Source of the DNA: an uncultured Bacteroidia bacterium
GTDB lineage: Bacteria > Bacteroidota > Bacteroidia > Bacteroidales > ML635J-15
Reading direction: 5' to 3'
Assembly: GCA_902776565.1 (NCBI GenBank)
Contig: CACYQN010000015.1
Location: 1-64,000, forward strand
Length of the DNA: 64,000 nt
The translations under genes and the position numbers were made by a program. The notes beneath the pieces were generated by a model that had not been told where the DNA came from, did no database searches, and saw only the letters and a program-made list of their open reading frames with translations. This document shows, in pieces, positions 1 through 9,428 of the stretch; the stretch's first letter is position 1, and every line of letters starts with the position of its first letter.

Positions 1-132
1 GGCACCAACCTCAAGATGCTCAAGTATTTCAATCCGTGGCTTCGAACCAATACGCTGCCGAACCAGTCGAGACGGGAATTTGAGATTGAACTGCCGAAGA
101 AAGGCATAAGACCCTGCAAAACTACTAAGTGA
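1..132 (+). CDS. C-terminal end of a probable lytic transglycosylase (partial)
   Basis: An open frame runs from the first base of the window to the TGA at 130-132 and encodes 43 residues (GTNLKMLKYFNPWLRTNTLP and onward, ending in PCKTTK). The motif of a short helix followed by NPWLR and a final beta-strand before ELPKKG resembles the C-terminal tail of SLT-domain lytic murein transglycosylases of Bacteroidota, but the catalytic domain lies outside the window, so this is an inference from a tail only. Its stop overlaps the uvrA start codon by one base, suggesting co-transcription. Confidence 0.5.
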   Translation, partial: GTNLKMLKYFNPWLRTNTLPNQSRREFEIELPKKGIRPCKTTK

Positions 133-2957
133 TGAAGAATGAAGATGAGAAGATTGAAGTCAGGGGCGCAAGGATTCACAACCTTAAGAACCTTGATGTT
201 GACATTCCGCAGCATAAACTCACCGTTGTCACTGGATTGAGCGGTTGCGGAAAGTCGTCGCTTGCCTTCGATACAATATACGCCGAAGGGCAACGCCGTT
301 ACATGGAAACATTTTCGGCATACGCGCGACAGTTTATCGGCAGCATGGAACGCCCAGATGTTGACCAGATTACAGGACTTAGCCCCGTAATCGCCATCGA
401 GCAGAAGACTACCGTAAAGAATCCGCGTTCCACAGTCGGCACAATAACCGAAATTTACGACTACCTGCGTCTTCTTTTTGCCCGTGCGTCAACGGCATAT
501 TCCTATGTCACTGGCGAGAAAATGGTGAAATACAGCGACAACCAGATAGTTGACATCATAACCGAAAAGTTTGGCGGAAAGTCGATTTATGTTCTCGCAC
601 CGCTTGTAAATGGTCGCAAAGGTCACTACAAGGAATTGTTCGAGAATATTCGTCGTCGTGGCTACATGACTGCCCGCATTGATGGCGAAATTACCGAAGT
701 GGAATACAACCTCAAGCTCGACCGTTACAAGAACCATTTTATTGAAGTTGTTGTCGATAAGCTCACAATAAAAAGCGACGACGACAGCCAGCGTCTGCGC
801 AAGGCCATCGAACTTGCCATGCAACTTGGCAAGGGAATCACGATGGTTTTGGAAAAAGGTTCCGACAAGCCGTCGTTCTACAGCCGTTTCCTGATGTGCC
901 CCACAAGCGGAATTTCGTACAAGGAACCTGCACCGCACTCGTTTTCGTTCAACTCGCCGCAGGGAGCTTGCCCAAAGTGCAACGGACTTGGAACCATCAT
1001 CGATGTTGACCTCGAAAAACTTATTCCCAACCGCGACCTTTCGATAAACGAAGGTGCAATAACCACCATTGGCAAACGCAAGGAATCCGTTCTATTCTGG
1101 ACTCTTGATGCTCTTGCCGAAAAACTTGAGTTCTCGATGAAAACGCCAATTAAGGATTTGCCCGAAGACATTCTCGACACAATTCTTTACGGCTACAACG
1201 GAAACCTCAACCTCAGACATACACCTCTTGGCGAAGATTCCAACTACATCGTCACCTTCGACGGCGTGATAAACCGCATGAAGCACAGCAGTAGCGACGA
1301 CGATTCGGACAAGGAGAACGCCAAGTTCACAAAATATGTAACCTGCCCCAAGTGCGGCGGAGCAAGGCTCAACCGCGAGGCTTTGTGTTTTAGGTTTGCA
1401 GGCAAGAACATTGCTGAACTTGCGAGCATGGATTTGCCCGAACTTTACAATTTCTTCGACAACCACAATGCCGAACTTTCGAAAAAGGAGCAAAAAATTG
1501 CCCACGAGATTGTGAAGGAAGTTAAGACAAGGCTCAAATTTTTGCTCGATGTAGGACTTGACTATCTTTCGCTCAACCGTCCTGCCGAAAGTCTTTCGGG
1601 TGGCGAATTGCAGCGTATTAGGTTGGCAACACAGATTGGTTCGCGCCTCGTAAATGTGCTTTACATCCTCGATGAACCCAGCATTGGTCTTCATCAACGC
1701 GACAACCAGAAACTCATACATTCGCTCAAGGAACTGCGCGACCGTGGCAACTCTGTCATAGTCGTCGAGCACGACCGCGATATGATTGAAAATGCCGACT
1801 ACATTGTTGACATTGGTCCTGGTGCTGGTCGCAAGGGCGGACACCTTGTCTTTGCCGGCACGCCCGAAGAAATGCAAAACGCCGACACACTTACGGCCAA
1901 GTACATCAGTGGTTCGTTGAAAATAAAAGTGCCGAAAGAACGCCGTCCGTTCGACAATGACAAGTGCGTTAAATTGATAGGTGCAACCGGCAACAACCTG
2001 AAAAATGTGGATGTAAGTTTCCCTACTGGCATAATGGTTTGTGTGACAGGCGTTTCGGGAAGTGGAAAGTCGAGTCTTGTAAACGGCACACTCGTACCTA
2101 TATTGAATAGGCATTTCTACCGTGCCGAAACTAGTCCGCTGCCTTATACAAAAATTGAAGGCATCGAGAACATCAACAAGATTATTGCTGTTGACCAGTC
2201 ACCGATTGGACGCACACCGCGTTCTAACCCAATGACATACACGGGACTTTTCACCGAAATCCGCGACCTTTTTGCAACATTGCCAGAGGCAAAAATCAGA
2301 GGCTACAAGTCGGGGCGCTTTTCGTTCAACATTGCTGGCGGACGCTGCGAAACCTGCAAGGGAGCCGGTGTGCGTACCATCGAAATGAACTTCCTCCCCG
2401 ATGTCTATGTTCCCTGCGAAACTTGTGGAGGCAAACGCTACAACCGCGAAACTCTCGAAGTCAAGTTCAAAGGTAAATCAATAGCTGATGTCTTGAATAT
2501 GACCATAAATATGGCTGTTGAGTTTTTCGAGAATATTCCACAGATTTACAAGAAGTTAGTTATCTTGCAACAGGTGGGACTTGGCTACATAACTCTCGGT
2601 CAGGCATCAACAACGCTTTCGGGTGGCGAGGCACAGCGCGTAAAACTTGCAACCGAACTCATGCGTCGCGAAACCGGCAAAACATTATACATACTCGATG
2701 AGCCGACAACTGGACTTCACTTTGAAGACATACAAGTGCTGATGAAGGTGCTTAACTCGTTGGTTGACAAAGGCAACAGCATGATTATCATTGAGCACAA
2801 CATGGATGTCATAAAGTGTGCCGACTGGATTATCGACATGGGACCCGAAGGCGGTGAAAAAGGCGGAACCGTACTTTGTTGCGGAACGCCAGAAGAAATT
2901 GCCAAGCACAAGGAAAGTTACACAGGGCAATTCCTGAAAAAAGAGCTAAAGCGTTAA
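132..2957 (+). CDS. uvrA: UvrABC system protein A
   Basis: Excinuclease ABC subunit A, the damage-recognition ATPase of nucleotide excision repair. The 941-residue length is normal for the family. The first ABC domain has Walker [10 protein letters not shown] near residue 36 and the signature [12 protein letters not shown]; the second has GVSGSGKSS and [15 protein letters not shown] followed by the Walker [11 protein letters not shown]. The C-terminal zinc finger CETCKGAG...CETCGGKR is intact. The first zinc site reads CPTSG...CPKC, lacking one canonical Cys; as I recall this is common in Bacteroidota UvrA. The ATG at 132 (TGATG junction with the upstream gene) is preferred over the GTG one codon earlier. 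recF follows after two bases, so damage repair genes form an operon. Confidence 0.98.
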   Translation: MKNEDEKIEVRGARIHNLKNLDVDIPQHKLTVVTGLSGCGKSSLAFDTIYAEGQRRYMETFSAYARQFIGSMERPDVDQITGLSPVIAIEQKTTVKNPRSTVGTITEIYDYLRLLFARASTAYSYVTGEKMVKYSDNQIVDIITEKFGGKSIYVLAPLVNGRKGHYKELFENIRRRGYMTARIDGEITEVEYNLKLDRYKNHFIEVVVDKLTIKSDDDSQRLRKAIELAMQLGKGITMVLEKGSDKPSFYSRFLMCPTSGISYKEPAPHSFSFNSPQGACPKCNGLGTIIDVDLEKLIPNRDLSINEGAITTIGKRKESVLFWTLDALAEKLEFSMKTPIKDLPEDILDTILYGYNGNLNLRHTPLGEDSNYIVTFDGVINRMKHSSSDDDSDKENAKFTKYVTCPKCGGARLNREALCFRFAGKNIAELASMDLPELYNFFDNHNAELSKKEQKIAHEIVKEVKTRLKFLLDVGLDYLSLNRPAESLSGGELQRIRLATQIGSRLVNVLYILDEPSIGLHQRDNQKLIHSLKELRDRGNSVIVVEHDRDMIENADYIVDIGPGAGRKGGHLVFAGTPEEMQNADTLTAKYISGSLKIKVPKERRPFDNDKCVKLIGATGNNLKNVDVSFPTGIMVCVTGVSGSGKSSLVNGTLVPILNRHFYRAETSPLPYTKIEGIENINKIIAVDQSPIGRTPRSNPMTYTGLFTEIRDLFATLPEAKIRGYKSGRFSFNIAGGRCETCKGAGVRTIEMNFLPDVYVPCETCGGKRYNRETLEVKFKGKSIADVLNMTINMAVEFFENIPQIYKKLVILQQVGLGYITLGQASTTLSGGEAQRVKLATELMRRETGKTLYILDEPTTGLHFEDIQVLMKVLNSLVDKGNSMIIIEHNMDVIKCADWIIDMGPEGGEKGGTVLCCGTPEEIAKHKESYTGQFLKKELKR

Positions 2958-2959
2958 CA

Positions 2960-4051
2960 ATGAGCATGTTTCTGAAAGACATATCAATAGTGAACTTTAA
3001 GAGCTTCGAGGAGAAGGAACTACAGTTTTGCAGCAACATCAACTGCATAATTGGCGACAATGGCGTCGGCAAGACCAATATCCTCGATGCCATCTACCAC
3101 CTTTCGATGTGCAAAAGCTACTTCACGCAGCAGGACAGGCAGTGCATACGCAACGATGAAGACTTCTATGTTGTTCAGGGTGAATACGATATAGATGGCA
3201 AGCTGGAAAAAATCTACTGCGGACTGCATAGGGATGAGCGTCATAAGTCGTTCCGTCGCAATGGAGCCGAATACCAGCGTCTTACCGACCATATTGGACT
3301 GATACCCATTGTTTTCTCGTCGCCCACTGACACCATTTTGATTTTTGACAGCGATGCAAGGCGTAAATTCGTTGATTCGATAATTTCCCAGTTCGACAAC
3401 ATCTACCTGAAGAGCCTTGCAATGTACAAGCGTGCACTCGAGCATCGCAACACCTTGCTGCACAAGCTTCACGACGGTTTTTCGGTGAACGATGCCGAGT
3501 TCGAAATCTGGGATATGCAACTTGCCGACTATGGCACAAAGATTTACGAAAAGCGCAAGCAGTTCATCAATGAGATTATACCTATTTTCCAGAAATACTA
3601 CGCGCAGATTTCGGGTGGACGCGAAGAAGTGAAACTGATTTACGACTCGGAACTCAACGAAATGACTTTCGACCAGCTACTTGCATCGCACCGCGACCGC
3701 GACAGGGCAGCAAGCCACACCACTGGCGGTTCACATCGCGATGACTTCACTTTCCTGCTTGGCGACAGCAGCATACGGCAGTGCGGTTCGCAGGGACAGC
3801 AGAAAACCTACCTTATCAGCCTCAAGTTCGCGCAGTTCGACTACATACAGCGCAAGGTCGGACAAAAGCCCATTCTGCTCCTTGATGATATTTTCGACAA
3901 GCTCGACCCCAAGCGCGTGAAGGTTATCTCGCAGATGGTTTCGAGCGACGAATTTGGTCAGATTTTCATTACCGACACCAGCTACGACCGTATGCCCAAT
4001 ATGCTTGCCGATTTGGACATAGAACATACATTGTATAGGATTGAACCATAA
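2960..4051 (+). CDS. recF: DNA replication and repair protein RecF
   Basis: RecF is an SMC-like ATPase that loads RecA at single-strand gaps together with RecO and RecR. The protein (363 residues) has Walker A GDNGVGKTN near residue 30, the ABC-type signature GSQGQQKT near residue 290 and Walker B PILLLDDIFDKLD near residue 320. The ATG at 2960, two bases after the uvrA stop, gives MSMFLKDISIVNFKSF, the conserved start of the family; an upstream in-frame ATG lies within uvrA and is rejected. In many bacteria recF sits beside dnaN and gyrB; here it is linked to uvrA instead, which fits a shared repair role. Confidence 0.96.
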   Translation: MSMFLKDISIVNFKSFEEKELQFCSNINCIIGDNGVGKTNILDAIYHLSMCKSYFTQQDRQCIRNDEDFYVVQGEYDIDGKLEKIYCGLHRDERHKSFRRNGAEYQRLTDHIGLIPIVFSSPTDTILIFDSDARRKFVDSIISQFDNIYLKSLAMYKRALEHRNTLLHKLHDGFSVNDAEFEIWDMQLADYGTKIYEKRKQFINEIIPIFQKYYAQISGGREEVKLIYDSELNEMTFDQLLASHRDRDRAASHTTGGSHRDDFTFLLGDSSIRQCGSQGQQKTYLISLKFAQFDYIQRKVGQKPILLLDDIFDKLDPKRVKVISQMVSSDEFGQIFITDTSYDRMPNMLADLDIEHTLYRIEP

Positions 4052-4060
4052 TTTATCGAC

Positions 4061-4501
4061 ATGAAAGCAACATACCTTATAATATTATTACCATTTATGC
4101 TGATTGCCAGCTTGTGTTCGGCGCAGAACGACAAGGTGGCAAAGCTAATCGAAGGCACTTGGCAACTTGACTCGCTATACATTGGCGGTCAGCAACTTCC
4201 CGAGCCATTGCTGAGGAAAGTTTACGAAAAGATGAACGAAACTAAGCAATACACTACATACTATTTCGGGGAAGACGGCAAATATGTAAATGCTACAAAG
4301 ACAAATACTACCGAAGGAACTTGGTCTCTTTCGCAGTCTGGCGATACGCTAACCCTCATTCTTCCCGACAAGACAATAGTAAACAAGATTTTGCATCTCG
4401 ACACCGACAGCCTTGCCATTGAACCGCAAGACGAAACCAAAGAAGTGGAGAACGGAAAAATTTTTATGATAAAGCCAACAAATCTACCAATAGAACCCTA
4501 A
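4061..4501 (+). CDS. secreted lipocalin-like hypothetical protein
   Basis: A 146-residue protein with a clear signal peptide (MKATYLIILLPFMLIASLCSA, cleavage before QND). The mature part begins with KLIEGTWQLDS and later has EGTWSLSQSGDTLTLI, the paired GTW strands of the lipocalin-like domains that Bacteroidota secrete in large numbers. It is probably a small calycin-type barrel in the periplasm or outer membrane; ligand unknown. It starts 9 bases after recF but is unrelated in function. The family assignment rests on the repeated GTW pattern only. Confidence 0.75.
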   Translation: MKATYLIILLPFMLIASLCSAQNDKVAKLIEGTWQLDSLYIGGQQLPEPLLRKVYEKMNETKQYTTYYFGEDGKYVNATKTNTTEGTWSLSQSGDTLTLILPDKTIVNKILHLDTDSLAIEPQDETKEVENGKIFMIKPTNLPIEP

Positions 4502-4556
4502 TTATCCATTATGCATTATCCATTGTCAATTATCAATTGTTAATTATTAATTGCTT
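4501..4556. repeat. AT-rich intergenic word repeat, copy 1
   Basis: The spacer between the lipocalin-like gene and the HAD gene is made almost entirely of overlapping words such as ATTATCCATT, CAATTATCAATTG and TTAATTATTAATT. The same words, on the opposite strand, make up 18540-18583 and 60755-60829. Confidence 0.7.
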
Positions 4557-5000
4557 ATGAATCCCGTTATAGCAGTCGATTTTGACGGAACAATAGTCAC
4601 CCACCGCTATCCAGAGATAGGCACCGTGATAGACGGAGCATTCGAGACATTGAAAGACCTGAAGCGCAACGGCTTTACCCTAATCCTGTGGACTGTTCGC
4701 GATGGAGAACTGCTCGACGAAGCCGTGGAGTTCTGCAAACAGCACGGACTTACATTCTACGCGGTAAACAATGAGCATCCCGACGAGGTTTTCAACCCCA
4801 AGTACATGAGCCGTAAGATTGTTGCCGACATTTACATCGACGACCGCAATGTGGGCGGTTTCATCGGCTGGGACAAGATTCGAGAACTGCTAATTCCTCA
4901 AACACTCATTAAAGAAGACCTTGACGACGAAGAATACAGCGATGATTTTATGCCCGAAGACGAGCCACAGCCAAAACGCAAATGGTGGCAGAGAAAATAG
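4557..5000 (+). CDS. HAD-superfamily phosphatase-like protein (BT0820-like)
   Basis: A 147-residue hydrolase-fold protein. Motif I is AVDFDGTIV (nucleophile and acid/base Asp), motif II lies in TLILWTVRDGE, and the Mg-binding acidic motif is near YIDDRNVGG. The small cap-less form matches the short HAD phosphatases of Bacteroidota exemplified by B. thetaiotaomicron BT0820; substrate not known. The C-terminal 35 residues are acidic then basic (DLDDEEYSDDF, then KRKWWQRK) and probably disordered. ATG at 4557 is preferred over a TTG two codons upstream because the protein then starts right before the first beta strand. Confidence 0.8.
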   Translation: MNPVIAVDFDGTIVTHRYPEIGTVIDGAFETLKDLKRNGFTLILWTVRDGELLDEAVEFCKQHGLTFYAVNNEHPDEVFNPKYMSRKIVADIYIDDRNVGGFIGWDKIRELLIPQTLIKEDLDDEEYSDDFMPEDEPQPKRKWWQRK

Positions 5001-5037
5001 AACTTTACTTTGTGCTTTATTGTATGTGAAAAAGGTT

Positions 5038-5310
5038 ATGAATGCTGACAAAAAAATAATCCCCCAAGAAGTGTCTGCTTTAGCCAATAAAGTAAAGTAT
5101 GACATTTTAGAATACAAAGGCTCTTTGGATGGTAAGGATTACTATCGGGGAGATTACAACGAGAATGTTGAGTTTTATAAAAAAACAGGCATTGCTCTCC
5201 CGATGGGTTACCCAATGCTAATTGAATATAGCGAAGGAAAGGCAAAATTCGTAGGTGGAGATAAAGGCGTTTTCTCTATATTAGATAGGCTTAATCCGTT
5301 GGAGGAATAG
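5038..5310 (+). CDS. hypothetical protein, 90 aa
   Basis: Unrecognised small soluble protein without signal peptide or membrane segment. It begins MNADKKIIPQEVSALANKVK and ends in a compact alpha/beta-looking segment (GYPMLIEYSEGKAKFVGGDK, then a leucine-containing helix). The ATG at 5038 has AAAGG just upstream, although a GTG four codons earlier (5026) is also possible. It follows the HAD gene by 37 bases in the same direction. Codon use resembles a real gene and the reading frame is intact, but no family is recognised. Confidence 0.55.
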   Translation: MNADKKIIPQEVSALANKVKYDILEYKGSLDGKDYYRGDYNENVEFYKKTGIALPMGYPMLIEYSEGKAKFVGGDKGVFSILDRLNPLEE

Positions 5311-5360
5311 CGTGTTGATTAATAAGTTATGAAAAGACTTGTAACATTTGTATTAGCATC

Positions 5361-5469
5361 TCGAAACTTGCGAGCAATCTCCCGTAGTATTGTTATTCGA
5401 TGAGATTCCGCATAAACGAACTCACAAGGCTCGTACCTGCGCCTGTTCGTTCAGTCTTGCGGAATGACG
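5361..5469. repeat. dispersed intergenic repeat R1, copy 1
   Basis: About 109 bases in the gap between two convergent genes are closely repeated at 51557-51670. The central 36 bases (5409-5444) match 51607-51642 exactly; the flanks keep GCGAGCAATCTC at one end and CGGAATGACG at the other. There is no convincing reading frame. GAACGAACAGGCGCAGG-like and CGTACCTGCGCC parts can pair weakly. Described further in the findings. Confidence 0.85.
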
Positions 5470-5477
5470 ATTCATTT

Positions 5478-6254
5478 TTACTGCTGCACATCAAATCTTA
5501 GTCCATTCCACTTTACAACAATTTCTTTCTTGCCTTCGGGACGATTATTTATAACTGCTGTAATGTCCTTGCCTACGCGCGGAAGACTGTAGGTTACAAC
5601 CGGATATTCATTCCACCAGTTGTTGTATTGCTCCTCGGTGATTGGTTTGCGCTCATTAGTTTCATGATTGGTTAGGAAATATTCGCCCTTGTCAACAATT
5701 ACGCCAAGGTTTTCCATGCCAGTCTTTACCTCTATGCCCATAACATATTGGGTTACATACGTTATCTTGTGCGTAGCATTGTTGTATATGCCGAAAACTA
5801 AACCGCTGAACTCTGTCTCAATGGCTCTGTCGCCATGAAACAACTGCACCGACTCAGCAAAAATCTTGTGATTGCCGTCGGAACTATTCCAATAGCACAT
5901 CTCGACAAGCGTTCTACTGCCTTCGGTGTCGTATTCGTCGGGAGGATAAACTTTTTCGAAACTCGCAAAACCATTTTTTGAGTCAAGCGTAACCTTTTCG
6001 GTCTTGTCCAAAGGCTCGTTCTTGAGGTATCTATGCCACAAGTCCGACAAGTACCCATTCAGTTCGTCCTCTGATTCTTCGCCAAAATAGGCATTGATAA
6101 AATCGTTTATTATAGGTTTCTGTCCTTGATATTTAACGGTTTCTGCGTATGCGTATTCATCATTTTCCTCCGGATAAGGATTTGCCTGTGCAAAAGTGCA
6201 AAAAGCCGCCAAACTAAACACGACAAAACAAAGTATATGTCTCATTGTCTTCAT
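5478..6254 (-). CDS. secreted hypothetical protein
   Basis: A 258-residue protein with a strong signal peptide (ILCFVVFSLAAFCTFAQA, cleavage after AQA). The mature part is rich in acidic and aromatic residues (PYPEENDEYAYAE; NNWWNEYPVVTYS) with alternating hydrophobic strands in the second half, so it is likely a beta-rich periplasmic protein. No family or catalytic motif is recognised. It stands alone on the minus strand, converging with the 5038 gene across the R1 repeat, and its upstream neighbour is the esterase gene after 32 bases. Confidence 0.7.
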   Translation of the reverse strand: MKTMRHILCFVVFSLAAFCTFAQANPYPEENDEYAYAETVKYQGQKPIINDFINAYFGEESEDELNGYLSDLWHRYLKNEPLDKTEKVTLDSKNGFASFEKVYPPDEYDTEGSRTLVEMCYWNSSDGNHKIFAESVQLFHGDRAIETEFSGLVFGIYNNATHKITYVTQYVMGIEVKTGMENLGVIVDKGEYFLTNHETNERKPITEEQYNNWWNEYPVVTYSLPRVGKDITAVINNRPEGKKEIVVKWNGLRFDVQQ

Positions 6255-6286
6255 ATTATTTATTGTTTAAGATTCATATTATCAAG

Positions 6287-6868
6287 TTAACTTTCCAAAA
6301 TATCCCTTATAATCGGAACAAGATACTCGAACTTTACAAAGCGGTGTGTAACCTTGTCGAACTCGTGGATTGTAAAGCCACGGAACTGTTCTTTCAGCGA
6401 ATCGTAGCTGCCGAGAAGCTCATCGTCCTTGGCAAGTGCAAAAGTAATCTTTTCGCTATCGAAATGCACATCGTTGAATGGTCCAGTAATGAATCCCTGA
6501 TATGCATCAAATGCTTCCTGCGAAAGGTAATGCTTGGTCTCGGTAGCGTAGTTAATTAATTCAACTCCAACAAATTGCCTAAGAGATTCGTTTGGACGCG
6601 AAGCTGGATTTATGGCTAGAGCCTTCAGTCCGCACAGAGCCGACATATACATTGTCATCATTCCGCCGAGGCTTGTTCCCACAATCATTTTAATGTCATG
6701 AGTATCAATTTCGTGCTTAAGTTGTGCAATAAGAGCATCGGGCGACTGCGTATAGTAGTCGAGAGTTGGCGAAACTATTTGGTAATCGGGGAAATACTCG
6801 ATTAACTTCATTGCTTTCCAGGCGTTTCCCGCCGAATTGAAGCCGTGTATGTATAGTATCGACTGCAT
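6287..6868 (-). CDS. YqiA-like alpha/beta-hydrolase (UPF0227 esterase family)
   Basis: A 193-residue esterase-like protein of the alpha/beta-hydrolase fold. It begins MQSILYIHGFNSAGNAWK, with the HGFNS oxyanion-region motif typical of YqiA, has the nucleophile elbow GTSLGGMM near residue 82, an acid region AKDDELLGSY and the catalytic His in KVTHRF near the C-terminus. Substrate unknown. The ATG at 6868 begins one base after the stop of the channel gene upstream (TAA at 6872-6870) and is preferred over in-frame starts inside that gene. It is therefore the last gene of a minus-strand run rpiB-channel-esterase. Confidence 0.85.
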   Translation of the reverse strand: MQSILYIHGFNSAGNAWKAMKLIEYFPDYQIVSPTLDYYTQSPDALIAQLKHEIDTHDIKMIVGTSLGGMMTMYMSALCGLKALAINPASRPNESLRQFVGVELINYATETKHYLSQEAFDAYQGFITGPFNDVHFDSEKITFALAKDDELLGSYDSLKEQFRGFTIHEFDKVTHRFVKFEYLVPIIRDILES

Positions 6869-6869
6869 A

Positions 6870-7841
6870 TTATTCTGGTTCTTCATATACTTCTGTTTCA
6901 ATAGCTTCCTCGCGGCCATCGGTACGGATTATCTTTTCTTCGGGATGTTCCTGCCGCCAGTCGTCGCCAAATTCGTGTCCGCAATGCTTGCAGAACTTGG
7001 CTTCGTTGTCGTACTCGTACTCGTGGCACTGCGGGCAAATCCGGAATTTCTCGCGCTGCTTCTTGTAGCTCTTTGCCATCGAAGCCGAAACGATACCTGT
7101 TGGCACTGCTATTATCGTGTAACCCAGCAACATAACGAATGCCGATAATGCCCGACCAAGTCCTGTAGTAGGTGTAATGTCGCCGTAGCCGACAGTGGTC
7201 ATTGTCACTATTGCCCAGTATATGCTGGTGAATATGTTGCTGAATGCCGTATTTTTCCCACCTTCAATTATATACATTACGGTTCCCATCGAGATTACAA
7301 GAATTAGAACGAATAGGAAAAATACGATAATCTTCTTGCTGCTGTCCTTTAATGCCAGCATAAGGAACCGGCCTTCGTCGAGGAAATTGAAAAGCTTGAA
7401 TACGCGGAAAACACGGATTAGCCTGAAAGCCCTGATTGCCAGCATATAACGCGCTCCGCCAAAGAAGAAACTTATGTAAACTGGCAGAGTTGACACCAAA
7501 TCGACAATTCCGTAGAAACTGAAGACATATTTCAGTGGTTTTGGCGAGCAGTAAACTCTGGCGAGGTATTCGAATGTAAAAAAGGCTGTGAAAACATATT
7601 CAAGCACTAAGAATACTATTTTCCAAGCCCTTGGTATTCCTGCACTTTCGACCATGAGCACCAAGATACTGGCGACAATCATAATCATCAGCACGATGTC
7701 GAACATCTTGCCGGCCTTGGTTTCGGAACCAAAGATTATTTCGTAAAGTTTGTCCTTCAACTGCTGGTTGTGCCAGAATTTCACAAGGAAATTTTCCTTC
7801 CAGCGTGTCCAGAACCGTTTTTTAGGCTGCTTTTCCTCCAT
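6870..7841 (-). CDS. voltage-gated-type potassium channel with C-terminal zinc ribbon
   Basis: A 323-residue six-helix channel subunit. Helices S1-S3 span about residues 48-125, the S4 voltage-sensor helix carries regularly spaced arginines (RAFRLIRVFRVFKL, 137-150), and the pore loop has the K+ selectivity filter TVGYGD (216-221) followed by S6 to about 255. The cytoplasmic tail has CPQC...CKHCG near residues 277-295, a four-Cys zinc ribbon, then a strongly acidic end. Channels of this KvAP/Kch type are widespread in bacteria, but the ribbon is an extra. It is immediately followed by the esterase gene and preceded by rpiB by four bases. Confidence 0.93.
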   Translation of the reverse strand: MEEKQPKKRFWTRWKENFLVKFWHNQQLKDKLYEIIFGSETKAGKMFDIVLMIMIVASILVLMVESAGIPRAWKIVFLVLEYVFTAFFTFEYLARVYCSPKPLKYVFSFYGIVDLVSTLPVYISFFFGGARYMLAIRAFRLIRVFRVFKLFNFLDEGRFLMLALKDSSKKIIVFFLFVLILVISMGTVMYIIEGGKNTAFSNIFTSIYWAIVTMTTVGYGDITPTTGLGRALSAFVMLLGYTIIAVPTGIVSASMAKSYKKQREKFRICPQCHEYEYDNEAKFCKHCGHEFGDDWRQEHPEEKIIRTDGREEAIETEVYEEPE

Positions 7842-7845
7842 CGGA

Positions 7846-8277
7846 CTACTTAAGCGGAATTTTCTTTATTCGGCGTTCGTGTCTGCCACCTTCGAACTGA
7901 GTCTTAAGAAAAGTTTCGGCAATTTCTACGGCAAGTTCCTTAGAAATGAAACGAGCAGGCAATCCGCAGATGTTTGCATCGTTGTGCTGACGGGCAAGAG
8001 CGGCAATTTCCACATCCCAGCACAAAGCACAGCGCACACCCTGATGCTTGTTGGCGGTCATGCTTATGCCGTTGCCAGTTCCGCAGATTGCAAAACCTAT
8101 GCATTCACCAGCCTCAACCGCCTCTGCAAGCGGATGTGCATAATCGGGATAGTCGCAACTTTCGGCAGAATTGGTACCGAAATCCTTTACTTCGTAACCC
8201 TTCTGCTTCATATATTCCATAAGGAAAGTCTTCAATTCAAATCCTGCATGGTCGCAGGCAAAACCTATACACTTCAT
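7846..8277 (-). CDS. rpiB: ribose-5-phosphate isomerase B
   Basis: Interconverts ribose 5-phosphate and ribulose 5-phosphate in the pentose phosphate pathway. The 143-residue protein is full length for the RpiB/LacAB family. It shows the phosphate-binding start FACDHAGFELK, the catalytic Cys region GFAICGTGNGISMTANK (CGTGxG loop) and the conserved HNDANICGLPAR segment. A -7 box TATCTTTG at 8303-8296 lies just upstream. It heads a minus-strand run with the channel and esterase genes. Confidence 0.97.
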   Translation of the reverse strand: MKCIGFACDHAGFELKTFLMEYMKQKGYEVKDFGTNSAESCDYPDYAHPLAEAVEAGECIGFAICGTGNGISMTANKHQGVRCALCWDVEIAALARQHNDANICGLPARFISKELAVEIAETFLKTQFEGGRHERRIKKIPLK

Positions 8278-8295
8278 TCGTCAAATTTTAGATTG

Positions 8296-8303
8296 CAAAG
8301 ATA
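8296..8303 (-). promoter_or_regulatory. candidate -7 element of rpiB
   Basis: The minus strand reads TATCTTTGC here, an exact match to the Bacteroidota -7 consensus TAnnTTTG, 19 bases before the rpiB ATG. No good TTTG -33 element is seen at the usual 19-21-base spacing. Confidence 0.5.
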
Positions 8304-8306
8304 GTC

Positions 8307-8335
8307 AAAAAAAACGGTCGGAGGAAATCCGACCG
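8307..8335 (-). terminator. rho-independent terminator after the Fn3-like lipoprotein gene
   Basis: On the minus strand an 8-bp perfect stem CGGTCGGA/TCCGACCG with a five-base loop (8335-8315) is followed by eight T. It lies 24 bases past the stop of the gene that ends at 8359. Confidence 0.9.
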
Positions 8336-8358
8336 CTAATATTTTTTTGACAAACTGC

Positions 8359-9354
8359 TTATTTTGCTGCTGCCGTAGTGAAACTCTTTATTTCTCCAAA
8401 ATTAGTTCCGGAATTAACGCCGTTATTATATTTGCCGTAAGCCTTGTAGTAATAGGTAGTGTTTGGTGTCAGATTGCTGAGCCTTGTGTAATATATGCCT
8501 TTTCCGCCACCGCATTCCAACCTTGTGCTATTGGACAAATCGGGGTTAATTCCATAGTAGAATCCCTTTTCTGGCACTTCGCCGGGATAATTTGATGAAA
8601 TTGTTCCGAAAACCTTGGCAGTGGTTGCATCTACATCAGTTGCGTCGTCGGTAGAAACAGTCGGGCCATTGTCTTCGCCAATGTGGAATATCACAGTTTC
8701 GCCATATAATATTCCCATCGTAGTATCAGCCATCTGTACGAATGCCCTGTAGTAATATGTCTTGTTGTCTTCAAGCTGTACAGTCTTTGAGAATGGCGAT
8801 TCGTTTGAACCGGCAAACGTCAAGTCCGAATCTATGTAGTTTGCATTTGCGCAATATTCGAATCCTACCTTATCTATATTTAGTCTGGAAGGGTTTATAT
8901 ACGAACCGTTAAGAGTAATGTTTTCAGGAGAAACAATCGTTGGCTGTTCTGTTTTTGTAACCAAGTCAATCTTAAACGTAGTAAATTCCATTAGTTCGCC
9001 AACATCCAAATCTTCATCGTTCTTTGCGTATGCCTTGTAATAGTATTTCATATTTGGCAGTAAACCTGTTATGCTGGCTTCGAATTCACCTTTTTTGCCA
9101 GGACCGCATTCCACGACTATGGCGTTTCTGTTGTTCAGGTTTTTGGTTGTGCCGTAATAAAAGCCTCTCTCGCTAACTTCTCCGCTGCCACCTGTAGAAA
9201 CAACTTCACCTTTTAGTTTCACCGAAGTGTACGAAAGGTCTGTCGATACGAGGGTTCTTACTGTTACAACTTTCATGAACTTGTCGCAACTGGAAACTAA
9301 AAACATTGATACCAATGCAATTAGTGTAAGTACTGAAAATATAGTCTTCTTCAT
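8359..9354 (-). CDS. surface lipoprotein with repeated Fn3-like domains
   Basis: A 331-residue lipoprotein: the signal peptide ends in the lipobox LVSSC (Cys about residue 23). The mature part contains three repeats of roughly 95 residues, each with the pattern GFYYG-x(n)-ECG(P/G)GKG, then LTPNxxYYYKAYxK and a closing strand ending in FTT. This matches Fn3-like modules common in Bacteroidales surface proteins. Function is unknown; binding to host or polysaccharide surfaces is a guess. A near-perfect promoter precedes it and a strong terminator follows, so it is a single-gene unit. The gene at 36726 uses similar modules. Confidence 0.85.
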   Translation of the reverse strand: MKKTIFSVLTLIALVSMFLVSSCDKFMKVVTVRTLVSTDLSYTSVKLKGEVVSTGGSGEVSERGFYYGTTKNLNNRNAIVVECGPGKKGEFEASITGLLPNMKYYYKAYAKNDEDLDVGELMEFTTFKIDLVTKTEQPTIVSPENITLNGSYINPSRLNIDKVGFEYCANANYIDSDLTFAGSNESPFSKTVQLEDNKTYYYRAFVQMADTTMGILYGETVIFHIGEDNGPTVSTDDATDVDATTAKVFGTISSNYPGEVPEKGFYYGINPDLSNSTRLECGGGKGIYYTRLSNLTPNTTYYYKAYGKYNNGVNSGTNFGEIKSFTTAAAK

Positions 9355-9381
9355 AAAACCAATATTAATAATTCAATTACA

Positions 9382-9412
9382 CAAAGGTAATACATTATTG
9401 TGTGCTAGCAAA
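9382..9412 (-). promoter_or_regulatory. promoter of the Fn3-like lipoprotein gene
   Basis: On the minus strand TTTG (9412-9409), a 19-base spacer and TACCTTTG (9389-9382) match the Bacteroidota primary-sigma consensus TTTG-N19-21-TAnnTTTG exactly. The start codon lies 27 bases downstream. Confidence 0.75.
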
Positions 9413-9428
9413 ATAACTTTGAAAATTT

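Noticed and set aside
1092..2114. 340-residue open frame antisense to uvrA
   Set aside because: It lies completely within uvrA and shows no protein-like pattern.
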